Shown here in pieces: positions 11,858-22,488 of a DNA stretch of 64,000 nucleotides. The stretch comes from Ehretia macrophylla (lineage: Eukaryota; Streptophyta; Magnoliopsida; Boraginales; Ehretiaceae), in the NCBI GenBank assembly GCA_037974665.1, contig CM075773.1:17660146-17724145 (forward strand). Direction: 5' to 3'. The translations under genes were made by a program, and so were the position numbers. The notes beneath the pieces are model-generated. The model saw nothing but the letters and a program-made list of their open reading frames with translations. It was not told where the DNA came from and searched no databases. How positions within the stretch are numbered: position 1 is the first letter of the stretch; each line of letters opens with the position of its first letter.

Positions 11858-12414
11858 GTCATGTTGAGGGCACAATTCCTTTATGTGTTAACGGTTCACA
11901 GTCCCAGCCTAGATATATGGCCCATTCAAAAGGCCCAATGGACTTAACGACAACCCATCCGCTTCAACAACGCAGCATCCTCACAAGACGTGATATCGAC
12001 GCATTGTAGGGTCCTCTAATGTGCCGCGAGTAAGGTTGTCGTCCTTTTAACAGCTCACGACGTACGATCTGGGACGGAAAAACAGAGCAATTGAAGAAAA
12101 GTAGCCCGAAACTGATGAAAATGTTCGATTTTGTGCTCCGAAAAGGGCACGGCGAGCTAGCTACCTGCCCCCGTCGTAGAGCTCTCGGAGAGCTTTCCAA
12201 CGGTATGCTGTGCGCCGCGTAACTCCTTACGGATCAAAAGTTATGGGCACCGGAGCGACGGAGACCTGGTCACAAGCCCTACGCCCTCGGTTTTCGGGCC
12301 CAGCCTCCACGTGAAGAGAAGTTGTCTTGCCCAAGGTGCCGTGGGATTCGATAATAGAAATGTGGTGGGTAAAGTATCTTGGCAACCCTAACCGGAGCAA
12401 AAAAAATTGAAAAG

Positions 12415-12534
12415 GGGGGTGCAACACGAGGACTTCCCAGGGGGTCACCCATCCTAGTACTACTCTCGCCCAAGCACGCTTAACTTCGGAGTTCTGATGG
12501 GATCCGGTGCATTAGTGCTGGTATGAGCGCACCG
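12415..12534 (-). rRNA. 5S rRNA copy 19
   Basis: Full length with G1C and A8C at the start of the RNA. Both recur in copy 21 together with an identical spacer block. The first transcribed base and helix I would change. Confidence 0.94.
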
Positions 12535-13091
12535 GTCATGTTGAGGGCACAATTCCTTTATGTGTTAACGGTTCACAGTCCCTGCCTAGAGATATGGCCC
12601 ATTCAAAAGGCCCAATGGTCTTAACGACAACCCATCCGCTTCGACAACGCAGCATCCTCGCAAGACGTGATATCGACGCATTGTAGGGTCCTCTAATGTG
12701 CCGCGAGTAAGGTTGTCGTCCTTTTAACAGCTCACGACGTACGATCCGTGACGGAAAAACAGAGCAAAAGAAGAAAAGTGGCCCGAAACTGATGAAAACG
12801 TTCGATTTTGAGCTCCGAAAAGGGCACAACGAGCTAGCTAGATGCCCCTCTAGTAGAGCTCTCAGAGAGCTTTCCAACGGTATGCTGTGCACCTCGTAAC
12901 TCCTTACGGATCAAAAGTTATGGGTACCGGAGCGACGGAGACCTGGTCACAAGCCCTACGCCCTCGGTTTGCGGGCCCAGCCTCCACGTGAAGAGAAGTT
13001 TCCTTGCCCAAGGTGCTATGGGATTCGATAATAGAAATGTGGTGGGTAAAGTATCTTGGCAACCCTAACCGGAGCAAAAAAAATTGAAAAG

Positions 13092-13211
13092 GGGGGTGCA
13101 ACACGAGGACTTCCCAGGGGGTCACCCATCCTAGTACTACTCTCGCCCAAGCACGCTTAACTTCGGAGTTCCGATGGGATCCGGTGCATTAGTGCTGGTA
13201 TGATCGCACCC
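13092..13211 (-). rRNA. 5S rRNA copy 20
   Basis: Full length; A40G only. The upstream -1 base is T rather than C. Confidence 0.97.
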
Positions 13212-13768
13212 ATCATGTTGAGGGCACAATTCCTTTATGTGTTAACGGTTCACAGTCCCAGCCTAGAGATATGGCCCATTCAAAAGGCCCAATGGGCTTA
13301 ACGACAACCCATCCGCTTCAACAACGCAGCATCCTCGCAAGACGTGATATCGACGCATTGTAGGGTCCTCTAATGTGCCGCGAGTAAGGTTGTCGTCCTT
13401 TTAACAGCTCACGACGTACGATCCGGGACGGAAAAACAGAGCAAAAGAAGAAAAGTGGCCCGAAATTGATGAAAACGTTCGATTTTGAGCTCCGAAAAGG
13501 GCACGGCGAGCTAGCTACCTGCCCCCGTCGTAGAGCTCTCAGAGAGCTTTCCAACGGTATGCTGTGCGCCGCGTAACTCCTTACGGATCAAAATTTATGG
13601 GCACCGGAGCGATGGAGACCTGGTCACAAGCCCTACGCCCTCGGTTTGCGGGCCCAGCCTCCACGTGAAGAGAAGTTGTCTTGCCCAAGGTGCCGTGGGA
13701 TTCGATAATAGAAATGTGGTGGGTAAAGTATCTTGGCAACCCTAACCGGAGCAAAAAAAATTGAAAAG

Positions 13769-13888
13769 GGGGGTGCAACACGAGGACTTCCCACGGGGTC
13801 ACCCATCCTAATACTACTCTCGCCCAAGCACGCTTAACTTCGGAGTTCTGATGGGATCCGGTGCATTAGTGCTGGTATGAGCGCACCG
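13769..13888 (-). rRNA. 5S rRNA copy 21
   Basis: Full length with G1C and A8C as in copy 19, plus C78T and C95G. Confidence 0.94.
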
Positions 13889-14445
13889 GTCATGTTGAGG
13901 GCACAATTCCTTTATGTGTTAACGGTTCACAGTCCCTGCCTAGAGATATGGCCCATTCAAAAGGCCCAATGGTCTTAACGACAACCCATCCGCTTCGACA
14001 ACGCAGCATCCTCGCAAGACGTGATATCGACGCATTGTAGGGTCCTCTAATGTGCCGCGAGTAAGGTTGTCGTCCTTTTAACAGCTCACGACGTACGATC
14101 CGGGATGGAAAAAGAGAGCAAAAGAAGAAAAGTGGCCCGAAAGTGATGAAAACGTTCGATTTTGAGCTCCAAAAAGGGCATAGCGAGCTAACTACCTGCC
14201 CCCGTCGTAGAGCTCTCCGAGAGCTTTGCAACGGTATGATGGGCGCCGCGTAACTCCTTACTGATCAAAAGTTATGGGCACCGGAACGACGGAGACCTTG
14301 TCACAAGCCCTACGCCCTCGGTTTGCGGGCCCAGCCTCCACGTGAAGAGAACTTGTCTTGCCCAAGGTGCCGTGGGATTCGATAATAGAAATGTGGTGGG
14401 TAAAGTATCTTGGCAACCCTAACCGGAGCAAAAATAATTGAAAAG

Positions 14446-14565
14446 GGGGGTGCAACACGAGGACTTCCCAGGGGGTCACCCATCCTAGTACTACTCTCGC
14501 CCAAGCACGCTTAACTTCGGAGTTCCGATGGGATCCGGTGCATTAGTGCTGGTATGATCGCACCC
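14446..14565 (-). rRNA. 5S rRNA copy 22
   Basis: Full length; A40G only. The long terminator T-run is interrupted (aaaataatt on the + strand). Confidence 0.97.
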
Positions 14566-14857
14566 GTCATGTTGAGGGCACAATTCCTTTATGTGTTAAC
14601 GGTTCACAGTCCCAGCCTAGAGATATGGCCCATTCAAAAGGCCCAATGGGCTTAACGACAACCCATCCGCTTCAACAACGCAGCATCCTCGCAAGACGTG
14701 ATATCGACGCATTGTAGGGTCCTCTAATGTCCCGCGAGTAAGTTTGTCATCCTTTTAACAGCTCACGACGTACGATCCGGGACGGAAAAACAGAGCAAAA
14801 GAAGAAAAGTGGCCCGAAACTGATGAAAACGTTCGATTTTGAGCTCCGAAAAGGGCA

Positions 14858-14875
14858 CAGCGAGCATGCTCGCTG
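14858..14875. repeat. Perfect 18-nt palindrome at the variable hairpin locus
   Basis: The sequence reads cagcgagca on the left and tgctcgctg on the right, exact reverse complements. It sits at the same place in the unit as the 26-nt palindrome of unit 2-3. Confidence 0.9.
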
Positions 14876-15122
14876 CCCCCGTCGTAGAGCTCTCAGAGAG
14901 CTTTCCAACGGTATGCTGTGCGCCTCGTAACTCCTTACGGATCAAAAGTTATGGGCACCGGAGCGACGGAGACCTGGTCACAAGCCCTACGCCCTCGGTT
15001 TGCGAGCCCAGCCTCCACGTGAAGAGAAGTTGTCTTGCCCAAGGTGCCGTGGGATTCGATAATAGAAATGTGGTGGGTAAAGTATCTTGGCAACCCTAAC
15101 CGGAGCAAAAAAAATTGAAAAG

Positions 15123-15242
15123 GGGGGTGCAACACGAGGACTTCCCAGGGGATCACCCATCCTAGTACTACTCTCGCCCAAGCACGCTTAACTTCGGAGT
15201 TCTGATGGGATCCAGTGCATTAGTGCTGGTATGATCGCACCC
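15123..15242 (-). rRNA. 5S rRNA copy 23
   Basis: Full length with C29T and C91T. The spacer to its left holds the 18-nt perfect palindrome. Confidence 0.96.
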
Positions 15243-15799
15243 GTCATGTTGAGGGCACAATTCCTTTATGTGTTAACGGTTCACAGTCCCAGCCTAGAGA
15301 TATGGCCCATTCAAAAGGCCCAATGGGCTTAACGACAACCCATCCGCTTCAACAACGCAGCATCCTCGCAAGACGTGATATCGACGCATTGTAGGGTCCT
15401 CTAATGTGCCGCGAGTAAGGTTGTCGTCCTTTTAACAGCTCACGATGTACGATCCGGGACGGAAAAACAGAGCAAAAGAAGAAAAGTGGCCCGAAATTGA
15501 TGAAAACGTTCGATTTTGAGCTCCGAAAAGGGCACGGCGAGCTTGCTACCTGCCCCCGTCATAGAGCTCTCGGAGTGCTTTCCAACGGTATGCTGTGCGC
15601 CGCGTAACTCCTTACGGATCAAAAGTTATGGGCACCGGAGCGACGGAGACCTGGTCACAAGCCCTACGCCCTCGGTTTGCGGGCCCAGCCTCCACGTGAA
15701 GAGAAGTTGTCTTGCCCAAGGTGCCGTTGGATTCGATAATAGAAATGTGGTGGGTAAAGTATCTTGGCAACCCTAACCGGAGCAAAAAAAATTGAAAAG

Positions 15800-15919
15800 G
15801 GGGGTGCAACACGAGGACTTCCAAGGGGGTCACCCATCCTAGTACTACTCTCGCCGAAGCACGCTTAACTTCGGAGTTTTGATGGGATCCGGTGCATTAG
15901 TGCTGGTATCATCGCACCC
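15800..15919 (-). rRNA. 5S rRNA copy 24
   Basis: Full length with C10G, G41A, G64C at the last base of box A, and G97T. The -2 base is G instead of A. Confidence 0.94.
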
Positions 15920-16476
15920 GCCATGTTGAGGTCACAATTCCTTTATGTGTTAACGGTTCACAGTCCCAGCCTAGAGATATGGCCCATTCAAAAGGCCCAA
16001 TGGGCTTAACGACAACCCATCCGCTTCAACAGCACTGCATCCACGCAAGACGTGATATCGACGCATTGTAGGGTCCTCTAATGTGCCGCGAGTAAGGTTG
16101 TCGTCCTTTTAACAGCTCACGACGTACGAACCGGGACGGAAAAACAGGGCAAAAGAAGAAAAGTGGCCCAAAACTGATGAAAACGATGGATTTTGAGCTC
16201 CGAAAAGGGCACAGCGAGCAAGCTGGCAACCCCCGTCGTAGAGCTCTCGGAGAGCTTTCCAAGGATATGGTGTGCTCCTCGTAACTCCTTATGGATCAAA
16301 AGTTATGGGTACCGGAGCGACGGAGACCTGGTCACAAGCCCTACGCCCTCTGTTTGCGGGCCCAGCCTCCACGTGAAGAGAAGTTGTCTTGCCCAAGGTG
16401 CCGTGGGATTCGATAATAGAATTGTGGTGGGTAAAGTATCTTGGCAACCCTAACCGGAGCAAAAAAATTTGAAAAG

Positions 16477-16596
16477 GGGGGTGCAACACGAGGACTTCCC
16501 AGGGGGTCACCCATCCTAGTACTACTCTCGCCCAAGCACGCTTAACTTCGGAGTTCTGATGGGATCCGGTGCATTAGTGCTGGTATGATCGCACCC
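16477..16596 (-). rRNA. 5S rRNA copy 25
   Basis: Majority sequence throughout. One G is missing upstream (ttgaggcac, near -11), which makes this unit 676 bp. Confidence 0.98.
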
Positions 16597-17152
16597 GTCA
16601 TGTTGAGGCACAATTCCTTTATGTGTTAACGGTTCACAGTCCCAGCCTAGAGATATGGCCCATTCAAAAGGCCCAATGGGCTTAACGACAACCCATCCGC
16701 TTCAACAACGCAGCATCCTCGCAAGACGTGATATCGATGCATTGTAGGGTCCTCTAATGTGCCGCGAGTAAGGTTGTCATCCTTTTAACAGCTCACGACG
16801 TACGATCCGGGACGGAAAAACAGAGCGAATGAAGAAAAGTGGCCCGAAACTGATGAAAACGTTCGATTTTGAGCTCCGAAAAGGGCACAACGAGCTAGCA
16901 AGAAGCCCCCATCGTAGAGCTCTTAGAGAGCTTTCCAACGGTATACTGTGCGCCTCGTAACTCCTTACGGATCAAAAGTTATGGGTACCGGAGCGACGGA
17001 GACCTGGTCACAAGCCCTACGCCCTCGGTTTGCGGGCCCAGCCTCCACGTGAGGAGAAGTTGTCTTGCCCAAGGTGCCGTGGGATTCGATAATAGAAATG
17101 TGGTGGGTAAAGTATCTTGGCAACCCTAACCGGAGCAAAAAAATTTGAAAAG

Positions 17153-17272
17153 GGGGGTGCAACACGAGGACTTCCCAGGGGGTCAACCATCCTAGTACTA
17201 CTCTCGCCCAAGCACGCTTAACTTCGGAGTTCCGATGGGATCCGGTGCATTAGTGCTGGTATGATCGCACCC
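17153..17272 (-). rRNA. 5S rRNA copy 26
   Basis: Full length with A40G and G87T in box C; G87T recurs in copy 92. Confidence 0.96.
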
Positions 17273-17829
17273 GTCATGTTGAGGGCACAATTCCTTTATG
17301 TGTTAACGGTTCACAGTCCTAGCCTAGAGATATGGCCCATTCAAAAGGCCCAATGGGCTTAACGACAACCCATCCGCTTCAACAACGCAGCATCCTCGCA
17401 AGACGTGATATCGACGCATTGTAGGGTCCTCTAATATGCCGCGAGTAAGGTTGTCATCCTTTTAACAGCTCATGACGTACGATCCGGGATGGAAAAACAG
17501 AGCAAAAGAAGAAAAGTGGCCCGAAACTGATGAAAACGTTCAATTTTGAGCTCCGAAAAGGGCACAGCGAGCAAGCTCGCTGCCCCCGTTGTAGAGCTCT
17601 CAGAGTGCTTTCCAACGGTATGCTGTGCGCCTCGTAACTCCTTACGGATCAAAAGTTATGGGCACCGTAGCGACGGAGACCTGGTCACAAGCCCTACGCC
17701 CTCGGTTTGCGGGCCCAGCCTCCACGTGAAGAGAAGTTGTCTTGCCCAAGGTGCCGTGGGATTCGATAATAGAAATGTGGTGGGTAAAGTATATTGGCAA
17801 CCCTAACCGGAGCAAAAAAAATTGAAAAG

Positions 17830-17949
17830 GGGGGTACAACACGAGGACTTCCCAAGGGGTCACCCATCCTAGTACTACTCTCGCCCAAGCACGCTTAACT
17901 TCGGAGTTCTGATGGGATCCGGTGCATTAGTGCTGGTACGATCGCACCC
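17830..17949 (-). rRNA. 5S rRNA copy 27
   Basis: Full length with A11G, C95T and C114T. Confidence 0.95.
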
Positions 17950-18399
17950 GTCATGTTGAGGGCACAATTCCTTTATGTGTTAACGGTTCACAGTCCCAGC
18001 CTAGAGATATGGCCCATTCAAAAGGCCCAATGGGCTTAACGACAACCCATCCGCTTCAACAACGCAGCATCCTCGTAAGACGTGATATCGATGCATTGTA
18101 GGGTCCTCTAATGTGCCGCGAGTAAGGTTGTCGTCCTTTTAACAGCTCACGACGTACGATCCGGGACGGAAAAACAGAGCAAAAGAAGAAAAGTGCCCCG
18201 AAACTGATGAAAACGTTCTATTTTGAGCTCCGAAAGGGGCACAGCGATCTAGCTCGCTGCACCCATCGTAGAGTTCTCAGAGAGCTTTCCAACGGTATGA
18301 TGTGCGCCTCGTAACTCCTTACGGATCAAAAGTTATGGGTACCGTAGCGACGGAGACCTGGTCACAAGCCCTACGACCTCGGTTTGCGGGCCCAGCCTC

Positions 18400-18405
18400 C
18401 ACGTG
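18400..18405. promoter_or_regulatory. CACGTG G-box hexamer, reference unit
   Basis: A palindromic CACGTG lies about 100 bp beyond the 3' end of copy 28. It sits at the same place in most units and is lost by point change in some (for example CACGGG near 2832, CACATG near 52553). It matches the plant G-box bound by bZIP and bHLH factors; function here is unproven. Confidence 0.4.
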
Positions 18406-18475
18406 AAGAGAAGTTGTCTTGCCCAAGGTGCCGTGGCATTCAATAATAGAAATGTGGTGGGTAAAGTATCTTGGC

Positions 18476-18485
18476 AACCCTAACC
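18476..18485. promoter_or_regulatory. Telobox-like aaccctaacc, reference unit
   Basis: This decamer lies about 22-31 bp beyond the gene 3' end, just past the terminator. It is close to the plant telobox AAACCCTAA, which is exact where the preceding base is A (for example upstream of copies 1, 7, 13 and 14). It is present in nearly every unit. Confidence 0.5.
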
Positions 18486-18490
18486 GGAGC

Positions 18491-18505
18491 AAAAAAAATT
18501 GAAAA
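18491..18505 (-). terminator. Pol III T-run terminator, reference copy 28
   Basis: Read on the minus strand, the gene 3' end is followed after one C by TTTT, then CAA, then a run of eight T. Polymerase III stops at four or more T, so the second run looks like a backup stop. Every copy has this double run, with the longer run usually seven to nine T; a few are interrupted (copy 15 near 9691, copy 16 near 10371). Confidence 0.9.
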
Positions 18506-18506
18506 G

Positions 18507-18626
18507 GGGGGTGCAACACGAGGACTTCCCAGGGGGTCACCCATCCTAGTACTACTCTCGCCCAAGCACGCTTAACTTCGGAGTTCTGATGGGATCCGGT
18601 GCATTAGTGCTGGTATGATCGCACCC
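18507..18626 (-). rRNA. 5S rRNA copy 28 (reference copy)
   Basis: Majority sequence over 120 nt, with consensus upstream promoter and terminator, so it is used here to place the control elements. The boundaries follow the plant 5S family: first G after the upstream C, last C before the TTTT stop. Confidence 0.98.
18530..18577 (-). promoter_or_regulatory. 5S internal control region, reference copy 28
   Basis: Within the gene, box A covers RNA positions 50-64 (AGTTAAGCGTGCTTG, + strand 18563-18577), the intermediate element 67-72 (CGAGAG, 18555-18560) and box C about 80-97 (18530-18547). In the 5S family these bind TFIIIA and direct TFIIIC and polymerase III. The same boxes occur in all copies, with copy-specific changes noted under each gene. 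Confidence 0.9.
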
Positions 18627-18653
18627 GTCATGTTGAGGGCACAATTCCTTTAT
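18627..18653 (-). promoter_or_regulatory. 5S upstream promoter, reference copy 28
   Basis: On the minus strand the 27 bp before the gene hold a TATA-like ATAAA at -27 to -23 (18649-18653), a GC pair at -14/-13 (18639-18640) and C at -1 (18627). This matches the plant 5S pattern known from Arabidopsis (TATA-like near -28, GC near -12, C at -1). The pattern repeats before nearly every copy. Confidence 0.8.
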
Positions 18654-18687
18654 GTGTTAACGGTTCACAGTCCCAGCCTAGAGATAT

Positions 18688-18712
18688 GGCCCATTCAAAA
18701 GGCCCAATGGGC
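18688..18712. promoter_or_regulatory. GGCCCA/TGGGC motif cluster and dyad, reference unit
   Basis: At -62 to -86 from copy 28 there are GGCCCATT, GGCCCAAT and AATGGGC in 25 bp. GCCCATT (18689-18695) and AATGGGC (18706-18712) form 7-bp inverted arms. The motifs resemble plant site II (TGGGCY) and Up1 (GGCCCAWWW) elements. The cluster is kept in most units. A role in 5S transcription is inference only. Confidence 0.55.
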
Positions 18713-19183
18713 TTAACGACAACCCATCTGCTTCAACAACGCAGCATCCTCGCAAGACGTGATATCGACGCATTGTAGGGTCCTCTAATGTGCCGCGAGT
18801 AAGGTTGTCGTCCTTTTAACAGCTCACGACGTACGATCCGGGACAGAAAAACAGAGTAAAAGAAGAAAAGTAGCCCGAAACTGATGAAAATGTTCGATTT
18901 TGAGCTCCGAAAAGGGCACGGCGAGCTAGCTACCTGCCACCGTCGTAGAGCTCTCGGAGAGCTATCCAACGGTATGCTGTGCACCGCGTAACTCCTTACG
19001 GATCAAAAGTTATGGGCACCGGAGCGACGGAGACCTGGTCACAAGCCCTACGCCCTCGGTTTGCGGGCCCAGCCTCCACGTGAAGAGAAGTTGTCTTGCC
19101 CAAGGTGTCGTGGGATTCGATAATAGAAATGTGGTGGGTAAAGTATCTTGGCAACCCTAACCGGAGCAAAAAAAATTGAAAAG

Positions 19184-19303
19184 GGGGGTGCAACACGAGG
19201 ACTTCCCAGGGGGTCACCCATCCTAGTACTACTCTCGCCCAAGCACGCTTAACTTCGGAGTTCTGATGGGATCCGGTGCATTAGTACTGGTATGATCGCA
19301 CCC
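19184..19303 (-). rRNA. 5S rRNA copy 29
   Basis: Full length; C18T only. Confidence 0.97.
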
Positions 19304-19860
19304 GTCATGTTGAGGGCACAATTCCTTTATGTGTTAACGGTTCACAGTCCCAGCCTAGAGATATGGCCCATTCAAAAGGCCCAATGGGCTTAACGACAAC
19401 CCATCCGCTTCAACAACGCAGCATCCTCGCAAGACTTGATATCGACGCATTGTAGGGTCCTCTAATGTGCCGCGAGTAAGGTTGTCGTCCTTTTAACAGC
19501 TCACGATGCACGATCCGGGACGGAAAAACCTAGCAAAATTTAGAAAAGTAGCCCAAAAATGATGAAAACGTTCGATTTTGAGCTCCGAAAAGGGCACGGC
19601 GAGCTAGCTACCTGCCCCCGTCGTTGAGCTCTCGGAGAGCTTTACAATGGTATGCCGTGCGCCACGTAACTCCTTACGGATCAAAAGTTATGGGCACCGG
19701 AGCGACGGAGACCTGGTCACAAGCCCTACGCCCTCGGTTTGCGGGCCCAGCCTCCACGTGAAGAGAAGTTGTCTTGCCCAAGGTGCCGTGGGATTCGATA
19801 ATAGAAATGTGGTGGGTAAAGTATCTTGGCAACCCTAATCGAAGCAAAAAAAATTGAAAA

Positions 19861-19979
19861 GGGGTGTAACACGAGGACTTCCCAGGGGGTCACCCATCCT
19901 AGTACTACTCTCGCCCAAGCACGCTTAACTTCGGAGTTCTGATGGGATCCTGTGCATTAGTGCTGGTATGATCGCACCA
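19861..19979 (-). rRNA. 5S rRNA copy 30
   Basis: The 3' C-run is shortened to four, giving about 119 nt. Changes are G1T, C29A and G113A. G113A and the short C-run are shared with copy 31, its neighbour. Confidence 0.93.
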
Positions 19980-20535
19980 GTCATGTTGAGGGCACAATTC
20001 CTTTATGTGTTAACGGTTCACAGTCCCAGCCTAGAGATATGGCCCATTCAAAAGGCCCAATGGGCTTAACGACAACCCATCCGCTTCAACAACGCAGCAT
20101 CCTCGCAAGACATGATATCGACGCATTGTAGGGTCCTCTAATGTGCCGCGAGTAAGGTTGTCGTCCTTTTAACAGCTCACGACGTACGATCCGGGACAGA
20201 AAAATAGAGCAAAAGAAGAAAAGTAGCCCGAAACTGATGAAAACGTTCGATTTTGAGCTCCGAAAAGGGCACGGCGAGCTAGCTACCTGTCCCCGTCGTA
20301 GAGCTCTCGGAGAGCTTTACAACGGTATGCCGTGCGCCACGTAACTCCTTACGGATCAAAAGTTATGGGCACCGGAGCGACAGAGACCTGGTCACAAGCC
20401 CTACGCCCTCGGTTTGCGGGCCCAGCCTCCACGTGAAGAGAAGTTGTCTTGCCCAAGGTGCCGTGGGATTCGATAATAGAAATGTGGTGGGTAAAGTATC
20501 TTGGCAACCCTAACTGGAGCAAAAAAAATTGAAAA

Positions 20536-20654
20536 GGGGTGTAACACGAGGACTTTCCAGGGGGTCACCCATCCTAGTACTACTCTCGCCCAAGCACGCT
20601 TAACTTCAGAGTTCTGATAGGATCCGGTGCATTAGTGCTGGTATGATCGCACCC
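20536..20654 (-). rRNA. 5S rRNA copy 31
   Basis: About 119 nt with the short 3' C-run, C36T, C47T, G99A and G113A. Its upstream region lacks 3 bp (aattttatg instead of aattcctttatg), moving the TATA-like element 3 bp closer to the start. Confidence 0.92.
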
Positions 20655-21171
20655 GTCATGTTGAGGGCACAATTTTATGTGTTAACGGTTCCCAGTCCCA
20701 GCCTAGAGATATGGCCCATTCAAAAGGCCCAATGGGCTTAACGACAACCCATCAGCTTCAACAACACAGCATCCTCGCAAGACGTGATATCGACGCATTG
20801 TAAGGTCCTCTAATGTGCCGCGAGTAAGGTTGTCGTCCTTTTAACAGCTCACGACGTACGATCCGGGACGGAAAAACAGAGCAAAAGAAGAAAAGTGGCC
20901 CGAAACTGATGAAAACGTTCGATTTTGAGCTCCGAAAAGGGCACAACGAGCTAGCTAGCTGCCCCCGTCGTAGAGCTCTCAGAGAGCTTTCCAACGGTAT
21001 GCTGTGTGCCTCGTAACTCCTTACGGATCAAAAGTTATGGGCACCGGTTTGCGGGCCCAGCCTCCACGTGAAGAGAAGTTGTCTTGCCCAAGGTGCCGTG
21101 GGATTCGATAATAGAAATGTGGTGGGTAAAGTATCTTGGCAACCCTAACCGGAGCAAAAAAAATTGAAAAG

Positions 21172-21291
21172 GGGGGTGCAACACGAGGACTTCCCTGGGG
21201 GTCACCCATCCTAGTACTACTCTCGCCCAAGCACGCTTAACTTCGGAGTTCTGATGGGATCCGGTGCATTAGTGCTGGTATGATCGCACCC
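21172..21291 (-). rRNA. 5S rRNA copy 32
   Basis: Full length with T96A only. It is the first copy whose downstream spacer carries the 37-bp deletion. Confidence 0.97.
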
Positions 21292-21848
21292 GTCATGTTG
21301 AGGGCACAATTCCTTTATGTGTTAACGGTTCACAGTCCTAGCCTAGAGATATGGCCCATTCAAAAGGCCCAATGGGCTTAACGACAACCCATCCGCTTCA
21401 ACAACGCAGCATCCTCGCAAGACGTGATATCGACGAACTGTAGGGTCCTCTAATGTGCCGCGAGTAAGGTTGTCGTCCTTTTAACAGCTCACGACGTACG
21501 ATCCGGGACGGAAAAACAGAGCAAAAGATGAAAAGTGGCCCGAAACTAATGAATACGTTTGATTTTGAGCTCCGAAAAGGGCACAGCGAGCTAGCTGGCT
21601 GCCCGCGCCGTAGAGCTCTCAGAGAGCTTTCCAACGGTATGCTGTGCGCCTCGTAACTCCTTACGGATCAAAAGTTATGGGCACCGGAGCGACGGAGACC
21701 TGGTCACAAGCCCTACGCCCTCGGTTTGCGGGCCCAGCCTCCACGTGAAGAGAAGTTGTCTTGCCCAAGGTGCCGTGGGATTCGATAATAGAAATGTGGT
21801 GGGTAAAGTATCTTGGCAACCCTAACCGGAGCAAAAAAAATTGAAAAG

Positions 21849-21968
21849 GGGATTGCAACACGAGGACTTCCTAGGGGGTCACCCATCCTAGTACTACTCT
21901 CGCCCAAGCACGCTTAACTTCGGAGTTCTGATGTGATCCGGTGCATTAGTGCTGGTATGATCACACCC
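21849..21968 (-). rRNA. 5S rRNA copy 33
   Basis: Full length with C6T, C35A, G97A, C116A and C117T. C6T and the two 3' changes all fall in helix I. Confidence 0.93.
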
Positions 21969-22488
21969 GTCATGTTGAGGGCACAATTCCTTTATGTGTT
22001 AACGGTTCACAGTCCAAGCCTAGAGATATGGCCCATTCAAAAGGCCCAATGGGCTTAACGACAACCCATCCGCTTCAACAACGCAGCATCCTCGCAAGAC
22101 GTGATATCGATACATTGTAGGGTCATCTAATGTTTCGCAAGTAAGGTTGTCGTCCTTTTAACATCTCACGATGTACGATCCGGGAGGGAAAAAAAGAGTA
22201 AAAGAAGAAAAGTGGCCCGAAACTGATGAAAACGTTCGATTTTGAGCTCCGAAAAGGGCACAGCATGCTAGCTAGCTGCCTCCGTTGTAGAGCTCTCAGA
22301 GAGCTTTCCAACGGTATGCTGTGCGCCTCGTAACTCCTTACGGATCAAAAGTTATGGGCACCGGTTTGCGGGCCCAGCCTCCATGTGAAGAGAAGTTGTC
22401 TTGCCCAAGGTGCCGTGGTATTCGATAATAGAAATGTGGTGGGTAAAGTATCTTGGCAACCCTAACCGGAGCAAAAAAAATTGAAAAG

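Larger units (their letters stand above)
18627..19183. other. Reference intergenic spacer (557 bp, between copies 28 and 29)
   Basis: I use this near-consensus spacer to describe all 94. From left to right it carries the upstream promoter of copy 28, the GGCCCA/TGGGC cluster (18688-18712), a conserved central stretch, the variable hairpin locus (about 18915-18940), the 15-nt dyad agctctc-g-gagagct (18949-18963), the 37-bp segment that short units lack, a CACGTG hexamer, a telobox-like site and the T-run terminator of copy 29. Open frames in it recur identically in other units, run across gene and spacer boundaries and have no recognisable domain; I see no protein gene. Confidence 0.9.

Noticed and set aside
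16462-16470. Changes in A-run length and aaaaaaattt variants as distinct elements
   Set aside because: These are ordinary length and point variants of the terminator T-run and keep at least four T for polymerase III.
18476-18485. Interstitial telomere tract
   Set aside because: Only a single aaccctaacc occurs per unit, with no tandem CCCTAAA run, so it is a telobox-like motif at most.
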